64,000 nucleotides of DNA from Epiperipatus broadwayi (lineage: Eukaryota > Onychophora > Udeonychophora > Euonychophora > Peripatidae). Position numbers and translations under genes: made by a program. The stretch's first letter is position 1. Each line of letters opens with the position of its first letter. Location of the stretch: NCBI GenBank assembly GCA_028023455.1, contig JAQFVV010012396.1:2920156-2984155 (forward strand), read 5' to 3'. The notes under the pieces were generated by a model. That model was given only the letters and a program-made list of their open reading frames with translations. It was not told the DNA's origin and searched no databases. Below, one piece after another: positions 35,036-45,599 of this stretch.

Positions 35036-36199
35036 AATATATATATATATAATTTAATTACTGCTTTTTTTTATTGATAGCAGTAATATAATATTTAATG
35101 TAAAATTTTAACCTTATCCATTTACTCATATGTAAACATTCATATTGTTAAAATAATTTTAATTTAAGTTATTAGTTATTTTTGTATTATAAACAAAATA
35201 AACTTGATGACACATTTTACTGCTTTTAGGTACCTAATTAAATAAAAATAATGGAATGACTTTATTTCTCAGGAGTTCATAAGAAAATATCAGAACTGGT
35301 ATTGGTTTGAATACATTTCTTCCAGAATCTACCACTGCATTAAACAAAGCAGGTCCATACCTAATTAAATACAACATGTTCAAACTTTATCAGTTTATAT
35401 TATTTTATTATTTAATCTTATATTACCATGTATTTATTTCAAACTTATTTTATCATCGGGTATTATCTCATTTCAAAATCGTTTATAAGTATGTTAGCCA
35501 TATTTTGAATTTTCTCTAAAACTACACATTTCTTTTCTCTTTGATTTTCATAATAGTTTTTTCATAAAAAGAGAAAAAATATATATAAATTAATAATAAA
35601 TAAATGGTTTTATTTTTTTTAAAAAAATGTAACCATCATGAATGGTATCAAATTCTTTATAACTTTTCAAAATTAAACAAATATAAACAACTTAATATAA
35701 TAAAACGTTAAATATTAAAATTAAAGATTTAAAAAAATATATAATCATTATAATTTTTATTAGAATTTGTCAATTACAATATTAAATATTAAAATTAAAA
35801 ATTCTTTCCATTGCATTGACATGCAACAATAATCTGAAGGCAAGTAGATAGTACCTTTAATTAATCAGAACTACAAATTAACAACATATCTCTTCTTAGT
35901 GAAACATGGTAAAGTCTTTTTTAAGATATAATATATATATACGTTCATATAAAACTTCTTTTATTTTATACATTTCATTGATGCATATAGGATAACATTT
36001 ATTTTATATGATTTACCATAAAAACATATATCAAACTCCATTTATTTTCCATTATATAAGTACTGCAAGTTACATCTGATAAATTAAAATGTGTGTATGG
36101 AGGGGGGGGGGAGTGACCATGCAATTGCAAAACTAAAATGCAGAAATATAAATGCTGAAAGCATTTTATCAGATAGAAATGAGTACTCTTTCAAAATTA

Positions 36200-36865
36200 A
36201 TCCCGCTGTATGCCGCTAGTTGATATTAAATATCAGATATCAAATTACTCTCCTAAATGTTAAGTAATTACAGCTATTCCCCCTCCCCCCAGTGAATAAG
36301 TATATAAAAGTTCAAATTCCAAGCAGTCATTCCAAAAGATACTATTTGAACTATAAGCTGCAATGATAATAAATATTGAAATACAGACTTATTCAAACAA
36401 AGAGTGTAAAATTTAAATGAGCAATCATCTAAATTGTTCATAAACAAATATGTTTAATATATATTATAGCAGTTTTTAATTAACATACATTTTATTTGTA
36501 TTATATATATAAATAATATTAAAACTAGCATATATATACAAAGAATGACTAAACATTAGTCATTTTAATCTCTACAAACTCTTAAACAAAAATATATAAG
36601 AAACAATCCCAGTGCATACCTCTAACTGAAATTAAATTTTGAATATCAAACCACTCACTCTTTCAAATGGTAAGTAATCTCAGTTACAACCATGTGAATA
36701 AATATATAAAAGTCCAAACCTCAAGAAGCCAGTTCAAAAGATATCTCTTGCACTGTTAGCGGAAATGATGTTAAATATTGATATGTACTTATTTAAACAA
36801 AGAGCATAAAATTTAAGTTAGCAATGATTTTAAATTGCTCATGAAAATATGTTTAATATATGTAT
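36200..36865 (+). repeat. Two-copy direct repeat, about 265 bp each, period about 400 bp
   Basis: Copy A (36200-36465) and copy B (36603-36865) share, in order, AATCCC-GTGCAT/GTATGCC, TAAGTAAT, GTGAATAA-TATATAAAAGT, AAAGATA, AATGAT--TAAATATTGA, TTATT-AAACAAAGAG and ATATGTTTAATATAT. They differ by many substitutions. Copy A also carries a run of C (36281-36290) and is preceded by a G run near 36103. Non-coding and of unknown origin; the spacing suggests an old tandem duplication. Confidence 0.7.
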
Positions 36866-38686
36866 TGTGATGATGATTGAACCCATCACAAGTTTTGATC
36901 AGCTAGCACTGTATTTAAGTATTAGTTGATTAAGAAAATTTAAAAGTGCAAATGTAATTTGAAAACCAAAAGGACAATTGTGGGCAATATATATCTATAT
37001 ACACTATTTATATTGTAGCCAAATAGGTAGTACAATACTTGTATTTTGCAACTATTATTTTTGTATTTGTGTATATATTTTTTTAGATATTAATTTTTGT
37101 TAACAAAGCAAAAAAAAAAGAAAAACTAATTAAAATGTATGTTAGGTCTTCAAATTTTGTTAAGAGCTTATTTGGAACTCTATATAGCTTTTTTAATTAC
37201 ATTTATAGATAAAAAAGAAATACTAAGATTTCAATCATTTTCTTGGATATAAATTTTTTGTAGAAAAAATTTAAACATTGTTTAATGTATCAGAGATTAA
37301 TTAAATACATTGTTGTATCAAAATTTTTGTAATGCCTTTCTGTGAGCAATCAAAAGATTTATTTCTTTGATATATATATTTTTGAAATTATTTTTTTTAA
37401 GAATAACAAAAGATTTTAATCAAAGTTTAATTTGTAAAAAATATGATATAATTCTTGAAATTATTTTTTTGTAAATGTTTGGAGGATTCATCTGTGAGCT
37501 GATTAGAAAAATAATAACTAAAATCAAAAATAAAAGGTTACAAAATTATGTTCTTTTGTGTGTGTAGGCTATAAAAAGAGAAGATTTTTTTAATTTAGTC
37601 ATTGAATAATTGGTGATTATTATAACTATATAGCAGAGCCAAGAAAATAATTATTTTATTGGAATTTCTTTATTAAAGACTGAATGTAAATTTAAATCTG
37701 TCACTTACAAAAATTATATAAAGCCTAAGCTACCATTTAATTGTGTGAACTTTCATTTGTGATCCAGTAAAAGAAAAAGCAAGAATATTGCTGCAAGAGT
37801 TAATAAAGTAAACAAAATGGAATAAAATTTTACCAAGTGCACCAGATTTAATCCATAAGTAATCACCATGTCATCTGTATAATTATGCTGAAACCTGCCT
37901 ATCAAGAAAAAGTAGCAGAATCAAAATCATTTTTCTCCTATTTATGGCTGCACATTTCAACAAAGCCTTGCAAGTTGGAGAATACCAGGGAAGTTTTGTT
38001 TTGGCTAAGAACAGAAGAAAATGTTCATTACAGAAGGCAGCATTATATACTGACTAATTATGAATAACTATTGCAGACGAGTCTTTTAGGTATTCAGAGA
38101 GAACAGAAAAGAAATGTGTAACCCCCCCCCCCCCATTTTGGTATAAGTAAGAAAGCATTTTAAATATATTCTTATTTGGTCTTATGTTTTTTTTCTTGTT
38201 ATTTTTAGAAATATATCAATTTAAAAAATTAATATCTTATCTAAATTAATCAATACATATCGGAACATATGTGTATAGAGTTAGATCAAGATACCTACAC
38301 ACACACACATATATATATATATATTGGTTAATATATAAAAAAGCACGAGTTAAAATATAATCTATCGCTGATATTTTTTTTGTTTGTATAATATCAGTAA
38401 TCAGCTTAGGTATCATATATTTATATATATTATTTTATATAAGTGTGTATTTATATGTCCATAATCTGTTGTATTAGATTATATAGTAAGAAACAAATAG
38501 AAGGGAGGGAATGTTCTCTTATTGTTAAATAATGTCTTGTAGATTAGATATTTTCTTTTTTTATGTTATCATTCTTATAATTATTTTTGTTTGATTGTTT
38601 TTTTTATTTCTAATTAAGATTAATAAAATAAGTTTTTTTTGTTACTGGTGTTCAATGTTTTTATTCACCTCACTCCATAGTTAATA
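36866..38686. other. AT-rich DNA with a 13-bp poly(C) run
   Basis: A run of 13 C lies at 38122-38134. The stretch 37740-38110 is somewhat GC-richer and includes the 60-codon frame 37885-38067 (MLKPAYQEKVAESKSFF...), which I cannot assign. No splice context or neighbouring exon could be recognised. Confidence 0.45.
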
Positions 38687-39020
38687 TGAATAATATAAGT
38701 ATTTAGTGCTAGATAGGCTATTCATCTTGAGAATTAGATTAATAGAGCTAGCATATGGGCTAACCTATAAGGAAATGTTGGATGTATCATTTAAAAAAGA
38801 TAATGTAAAACAACTTTTGCTGAAAGTAGCACTTAAAGTTAACAGGGCTTTATAAAATGCTTTATCTTGCCTATGTTTGGCTTATTCTGGTGGAAATGAT
38901 GATCAAAATATGATATTAGAAATTATAACTGATGGCTGTCAGTTTACTCCATTTTTTTACAATATAATTAGTTACTTTTCTCTGCCTGATCTTCTAGTTG
39001 AGTTACAGAATTTAAAATAA
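38687..39020 (+). pseudogene. Unidentified coding relic, about 110 codons with one internal stop
   Basis: Reading one frame to a TAA at 39018-39020 gives a protein-like segment of balanced composition. It includes LIELAYGLTYKEMLDVSF, KKDNVKQLLLKVALKVNRAL, a single TAA, then CLCLAYSGGNDDQNMILEII, TDGCQFTPFFYN and YFSLPDLLVELQNLK. Unlike chance frames here, it is not dominated by Ile, Tyr, Phe or Lys runs and stays open on both sides of the stop. I recognise no family. Candidates are a piece of a DNA-transposon or retroelement protein, or a host exon. No start codon or splice sites were confirmed. Confidence 0.35.
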
Positions 39021-39781
39021 GTATTGACGGGTAGTGTAATACTTATTACAATATACAAAGATAGACTAAACATTAGTTATCATTTCGCTTCAGTTCAAAA
39101 TCTATCTTACGAACTGGATGCTTCAGATTTATACTTTTATATATTTGTTTACATAGGATAAAGCTAAAATCACTTAATGTTTGGAAGAGTGATTTAATAT
39201 GTCTTTCAAAATTGTATATTCAAATTAAAAAATAATTGATAATTTATAGATTATAATCAAACTTCTTTAAATATTATGAAAAAAATAGTTTTCATTGCAA
39301 TTAAAAAGATGAATTAAATGAATAAAATATATAAGTAATTAAATTACTAATTGGTTAATGCAATATCTATAAAAATCATAATATTAGTAACTATATTTAT
39401 TATTCCCATCACTCAATAACACACAAGATCAATGATTTATCCAGAACTTTCTACAGAAGGCAGATATAAGTCTTCTTTTTTCATAATAATAATCTAGAAA
39501 ACCTTAAACTTTTTTAAAAGTTAATGTCATGAATACAACATTTTATTTAAAGTACAAATTCTTTCAATGTATTTTTATGGTAATATTCAGCCTTAATTTA
39601 TTAATCTATTTATTTTTAAAAAATGTAGTTTTGTATATTTAAATTATATATCTTCTAAAGTAAAATAAAATAAGAGAAATATTTTTTAAAAGTAAAAAAA
39701 AAAATTCTGTTTATTTGTTTGTTTTGTCTCAAATAACTATATTTAATATTTAAAAAATACAAAATATATGTATATAAACTG

Positions 39782-39868
39782 TAAATAGTCAAAATAAGAG
39801 TCATAGATCACATGAACCTATTCTCTTAAGCGTGTAAGTTATAAACAATGATGATTGCCAATTCTTCA
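39782..39868 (-). repeat. Dispersed repeat D3, copy 2 (inverted)
   Basis: GTCAAAATAAGAGTCATAGA then TCACATGAACCTATTCTCTT is the reverse complement of the end of copy 1 near 30050-30108. It is followed by GTAAGTTATAAACAATGATG and ATTGCCAATTCTTCA, which matches the start of copy 1. Confidence 0.7.
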
Positions 39869-39884
39869 ACAAGCTTTGTGATAA

Positions 39885-40085
39885 ATTCTTAGCCAGAACC
39901 AGCACTTAAAATAACTTTGTCAGGAACCCCCCCCAAACCCCTGACCATGGTTTTGTGCTTTGGCACTCCTCAGAGAGGTACCAGGGTAGATTCAGACACT
40001 AGATCTAAAAATACCAAACCAAAGCCAAGCACTTATGTACAAGTTATTTATTGAGTGGGAAATCTGAAATTTTCAGACACCTACA
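39885..40085 (-). repeat. Repeat family P, monomer
   Basis: The segment AGCACTTATGTACAAGTTAT, TGAGTGGGAAATCTGAAATTTT, CAGACA (about 40025-40080) is matched as reverse complement by the apex of the palindrome at 54780-55275. The CACTAGATCTAAAAATACCA block also corresponds to the GATCTAGTGTC block there. Here it occurs once and unpaired, so this is a monomer of the repeat that forms an inverted dimer at 54.8 kb. It includes a run of C at about 39927-39934. Confidence 0.65.
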
Positions 40086-40142
40086 TGTCTTCAAACCCAG
40101 CTATCCAACTCAAATAGCTATATGGGGCTGATAGATCTTCAG

Positions 40143-40729
40143 CCATATCATATAAACTGTATTTATATATTGGATTATTTCAATTATCTAACATTAAATA
40201 CTGAATGTTTTTTTTATAGAAAAAAATAACTTTATTTAAATTTTCAAATTACATTCAACTGTTAGTAATAGCACACAGGGTAGTAAGTATATGCAAAGCA
40301 TTTCAAAATGTTTTATTCTCTTCTCTTTTTCAGATGTTTCTGGTCTGATCAGTGACAGTACTAGTATGGAAATCAAACTTGGATTCTTAGATTCTTGGAT
40401 ACTGAATTTTAATGTAATACTCTAACCAACTGTGTTTTGCAGGATGGCTTAGTTGTGTTATCTTAAAATTTGTATTAAAAAATCAAAGGGTTCAAGTTCA
40501 ATTTTCATGCTAATACTGTCATTGGTCAGGACAGCAACACCTGAAGAAGAGAAGAGAATAATACCTCTTGAAATATTGTGCCTTTAGTAATCTGTATGCT
40601 ATTACTAACAGTTGAATGTAATTTGAATATTTAAATAAAGTTAAATTTTTCTAAAAGACATTCAATACTTAATATTAGATGATGAAAATAGTCCACTATA
40701 TAAATAGAACTAAAATACCATCATCACAA
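40143..40729. mobile_element. Foldback element F1, about 590-bp head-to-head SINE dimer
   Basis: The two halves are imperfect reverse complements meeting near 40432-40443. Each half carries a tRNA-like head. On the plus strand, box A TGGCTTAGTTG is at 40444-40454 and box B GGTTCAAGTTC at 40489-40499. On the minus strand, TGGTTAGAGT is near 40420-40429 and GAATCCAAGTTTGATTTCC near 40370-40388. Box spacing of about 45 bp is normal for tRNA genes. Outside the heads both arms share GAAGAGAAGAGAAT, TGCTATTACTAACAGTTGAA and AATATTTAAATAAAGTTA. ATCTTCAG occurs on both sides (40135-40142 and 40730-40737) as a possible 8-bp target-site duplication. A deleted relative lies at 22257-22582. Confidence 0.8.
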
Positions 40730-40737
40730 ATCTTCAG

Positions 40738-42296
40738 TTAAACCAATATATATATAATAAATATTTTGAAGTCAAAAATATTTAATTATCTATACAAAAG
40801 TGTTTTTATCAAATTATGTATTTCAATTTTTTTTAGTCCAAATTAAAGTCTAAAATATTGAATGCAATAAAAATGTAGTAATGATAATGTTGTAACACAA
40901 ATAAATGAGCACACTATAACAGAAGACTAAGTAAATTGAACCAACATGACAATAATGTGAAGTTTATCAGAAAGATTTATAACTTAATACTCTGTTAAGA
41001 ATCATTTAGTCTTAGTAATTAATAAAATTTGTTTTGGCTTTTGTAAATAATACTTGATGTTATTTTCACAAAAAAATGTTCATTCAAACATCATATCTGA
41101 TATATTTTGAGATTATATTGTAATAATGACTTGCAGTTTAAACCCCATATATAATTATGGTTATTCCAAACTTTAACAAAATTTTTGCCATTTCTTTTTT
41201 TAATAATGAAAAAGCTTAAAACCATGCTTAATTTTTTTAGATTTCATTTTAAAAAACAAGAATTTTTAATAAATATTTCTATCGCAATTACATTCCATAC
41301 ATATTCACAAACATGTGTTTGTCTTCACCATGAAGTGCCATTTGTAAATGAGAATAACTTACAGAAAGAAAATAATAATCAAAAAGTAAAATGGAAGTTT
41401 TGCTATGACTTTATAAGCTAATTCATGAATCATGAATGTATCCACATAAATATAGTTGCAAACACACATATCCATACACACTTATAAAAACAGTAAATTC
41501 TTTTTACATTGATCTAAGCATTTGTTTTCAACAATGCAATGCAAATCAAGATTAAAAGAGCATCTAAATAAATAATAAAAATAGATGTTTTTATTTTTGA
41601 AATAATATTTTAAAATTATAAATCTGTCAAAATTAGTTATTATTTTTTTTAAAGAAGCATCTGCTAAATAATTTACTAAACATATTTAAAGAAATGGTCA
41701 AAATGTATTTGACTGAGGTTAAATTTTTATTACTAAAAAATTTATAATAAAGTTAATCTTGAGAAAACAGCAATTTCACAAACTATTTCTTAATAGTCAT
41801 CTTTTCTAGAATTTTAGCAAGGCCAAACTTGCTCAAGAAATCCATAAAGCTGTTTGAGTGAAAAATTGCAAATAATTTACTCTTCAACTTGACTAAAAAT
41901 ATAGCAGATGGTTTGAAAAAGTCTTTTATACAAAAATATTTGACATCATAGAATATGACTGATAGATTTTAATATCTAAGAAACAAAAAAAAAAAAAAAA
42001 CTATTTTAACACTTTAACAACTCACTTTAAAAAAAGTTTATGACAAAAAAAATACCAAGAAATATATTGTTATAAGAATATAAAAAAGATTATTTTGAAT
42101 AGTCTTGTGTTTGATTAATTTTAAGAAGTAAAGTGAGTAGCCTCATAATAAGGTGGCTATTGCAATAACCAACATGCCCATACTTTTCAGTTCAAACTCA
42201 TAAATATTTTTAAAAATTGAAAATTTTTCAAGCAAATTAGGCTTATTTCAGATAGCCATCCCATAGCAAAATAAGATGTCTATCTGATATTAGCAA
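40738..42296. other. AT-rich DNA with no recognised feature
   Basis: The 78-codon frame at 41185-41421 has no recognisable domain. A poly(A) run lies near 41985-42000. A GC-richer stretch at about 42130-42300 has no match elsewhere. Confidence 0.45.
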
Positions 42297-42475
42297 GTGA
42301 ATATTTACCTATTCTTTTATTAATATTTACTAAGGCTGTAACCTCTAGAAAGTACGTTTAAAATGCGATAGTAGCGACCTCTACAGGTCTTAACCACAAG
42401 CTTACATTTTGGAAGAAAGGAGGGGAACTGTCTTTACTTCAGCCTACTTTCTATATAAATAGGTGAATATTCAAA
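42297..42475 (-). repeat. Dispersed repeat D2, copy 2, flanked by short inverted repeats
   Basis: The core 42327-42425 matches 24108-24215. Here the block is bounded by GAATATTTACCTATTC (42299-42314) and its near reverse complement AATAGGTGAATATTC (42458-42472), which is not evident at the first copy. The inverted flank could be the end of a small foldback or coincidence in AT-rich DNA. Confidence 0.6.
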
Positions 42476-43639
42476 AAATATTATGTTTTGCACAGAAAAA
42501 TATTAGTGTGATGACTATATGAATAAAACAGGATAACCTTCTTCCTGGTGAGAGAAATATAAAAACTTAAAAAAACATTAAATAAATAAATAATCCAATG
42601 TACTCTCATTAAGGATAATGTTGATCAAGATAAATTAGATGTATTTATTATAAAATGCATAATTTATTATAAATAAATATTTTATACAACCAAACAATTC
42701 TATAAAAGATGTAGAGGTTTTTGATATAATTTTATAAACATGGAATATAAGTTACATTTATATGACAGCATATTAAATTGAATTGATGGTTGGTAAGTGA
42801 TTTCTGAATTTTGGAAAAAAGTTCTACTAAAACTTTATATCAGGCATCATAAGATCTAGTAATTTCAAAAAAGGAGTTTATACAATAATAAAAATTAAAT
42901 ACTGCTGCATATAATATGCTTATAAGTTAATAATAATTCAACATCATAATAAAAATATATAACTATTTTATTTCAAACATTACAGCATTTATTTTAATAT
43001 ATTCTAAATAAAAATGAAACACTCCAAATCAGATTAAACAAAGCTATGAGCTTTTCCAATATAATTATGCTTTAACCTTTAGTCATATTGTTTCAAGAAT
43101 AAAGGGAGTAAAGATTAAATAGTAAAATAACAATATAGAGAATTATGCATGGTAAAAGTGAAATTTCATTACAAAATTTCACAAAGAACAGAGATAATAA
43201 TATTATAATTATAAAGGTTCACATAAAACTAAATACAAAGAAATAAAATACAATTTTGTATAATCACTATAAATAATTCAAATATGCATATTGCTAAACT
43301 AGAAATAAAACATGAATTAATTACTCAAAGTTTATTACATTGAAATACTAACAAGGAATTGAAGAGCAGTATTGGTGCCATAAACAACTGTCCTGAAAGA
43401 GTAATTATCTGGTTATTTTAATGTGGTATCACAAATGATAAATACATAATATCAGTGGTTTGAAGAATTGGTATACTTAAATTTGGAGTAATTAATTTAT
43501 ATATATAAATTGTAACTGTCCAAAATGTACAACCCATATAAAAATCACCTAAAGGCATTTACTATTTCAGCACTGCCAAAATGGTTAATCAATAGCTAAT
43601 GAACCAATTTGGCTATGGAGATTACAACATTAAGTAATC
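42476..43639. other. AT-rich DNA with no recognised feature
   Basis: No coding motif was found except possible degraded 5' sequence of the element at 43640. No shared repeats. Confidence 0.45.
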
Positions 43640-44870
43640 CTTTAATTTTATCAATAGCAGTAAAAGCTCAAAGTTAGAACTTTAATATAAAATTGCTTCA
43701 TTAGATATCACAGAATTATACAACTCTATTGACTGAAAACTTACTAGTATTATTATTAAAACTGAACTTTCAAAAAGCAATTATTCTCAGAGGTGAATCA
43801 ACTTCATTTCTGATTTTCTTATTGACATATGACAATATCATTGACACATTTAATGGACAGCACAACCATATGACTTATGGTTGACCCATGGTATTAGTTC
43901 TCAATGGAATTTTGTACAGCATATATTTAAATCATTTTAAGGACAAGATCCTTCATAAATACTTTAGTATTAGCCCTATACTCATCTACACCCACTATGT
44001 TGATGTTGTTTTTATTGCTGAGCTTGAATCAGTTATCAACATTGAATCTGACCTTCAGGCATATTCTGCTTTGCTGTTGATTATTTTCTGGGAAGATTCA
44101 CACAGAGAACTGAAACACGTAGATATTATTTTACAAAGAGATATGTTTTATTTAAATTATACTGTGCATTAAGCCTCTCAAAATTCAAGACTTTACCCAT
44201 CCCAAATCAATTTCACCATGCTCTCATAAATTTGCAAGGTCTGTCTTCATTTCTCTTCCAAAACCATTATTTATGTAAATATGACATCTCTGGTAAATCT
44301 AGCACTGAACAATATTTAAAAGACCTTACCAGTAAAGGATTTAAATATAGCCACCTCACAAGAAGAATAAAACAATTTTACCATAAAGTAAATTTCCACT
44401 ATACCCAAAGATGATAAACGCTAGCTTCTCCTTCCACACATTCCTTCACTAAAATTTTTATTGAAACCATTTTTCCTTCATTTTGGCTACGCTTTTGTAC
44501 CCTCTCTAAAGATAGACTAGACTGTAAACAGACTCCTAACATAGTATACAAAATCCTATGACCTCAAACTGATTGCCAAGCCTTATACTACAGTGAATCT
44601 CATGCATTCCTTTCTACATGAATCTTTCATTAACTATAAAGAAAAACTTTTGATAAGTGTGAATATTGTTTCATTTTTCTTGAGCTCCAGAATTTCACTG
44701 GCCATACTTTTGAATCATCCTAGGCTATTATTTTCTGTATAGAATGGCACATCAAATATAATATCAAGGAGGCCTGGCATATAGCTAACATCCACACTAT
44801 AAACTGAAAGGAATCATGCTTCACCCTCTCAAAGAAATGAACTCTTTAATTCACAATTTACAAATTTTTG
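43640..44870 (+). mobile_element. Decayed Penelope-like element, reverse transcriptase
   Basis: KIASLDITELYNSID (about 43693-43735) matches the F-x-LDI-x-xLYxxI block of PLE reverse transcriptases. It is followed by NHMTYG*PMVL (about 43866-43896) for the TxGLPMG block. The frame 43888-44172 then gives LNGILYSIYLNHF, THYVDVVFIAELE (about 43990-44030) and a HVDIILQRD segment equivalent to LPFLDVLLxR. The catalytic YVDD reads YVDV. A second frame, 44232-44414 (...YISGKSSTEQYLKDLTSKGF-like), covers the thumb and linker region. Cys-containing FDKCEYCFIF and FCIEWHIKYN near 44655-44770 may be the linker toward a missing endonuclease. Several frameshifts and stops; no GIY-YIG domain recognised. Confidence 0.7.
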
Positions 44871-45501
44871 AATATCTTTTGCTTATATATTTTACCTTTT
44901 CCCTCTGGCAATGATTTTGAGGATATAGAAATTCTTGAAAACACCAAGCCACTTTAGTATTATAATTCTCATTTTAGCTTCACCTTTAATTACATGTCAT
45001 ACATATAGATATATTACTGTTTGTTTAAGGGAAGTTTATGTATCTGCTATTATTACATAATTAAATCATATTATTTTTTTTGCTGGTCTATGTTTATGAT
45101 AAATCCTCTGTTATCTTTAATAAATCACAAACAAATTATGAGAATATTGATTTAAAATTAAAAAAAATCATTGGTATTTTAAATTTATATTTAGTGACCT
45201 TTCATCATATAAAGTTGATTATTAGCTACAGAGTATATCAAATCATTTTTTACAAAATAATTATGTAAGCATAACTTACAATCTTATTAAGCCCACTTGT
45301 TTATGTGCAATATCAAACCATAAATATAAAAATATAATTTTAATTAATAAATAGTAAATATGTTATTTTTTTATATTAAAATACCCATATGCACATGTAT
45401 GTAACTTAGCTATTAGATTATAAAATTTTAATATTAAAAGTCAAGTCAAATAAATAGTTATTTTAATGAAATCAAATATTAAAATAATTAGATTTCAATC
45501 A

Positions 45502-45504
<3 letters not shown>

Positions 45505-45580
<76 letters not shown>
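45505..45580. repeat. (AT)38 microsatellite
   Basis: An uninterrupted AT dinucleotide run of 76 bp, the longest simple repeat in the window. Likely length-polymorphic and prone to cruciform extrusion. It lies at the left edge of the G-poor block. Confidence 0.95.
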
Positions 45581-45583
<3 letters not shown>

Positions 45584-45599
45584 ACCTTCACTTCCCGGA

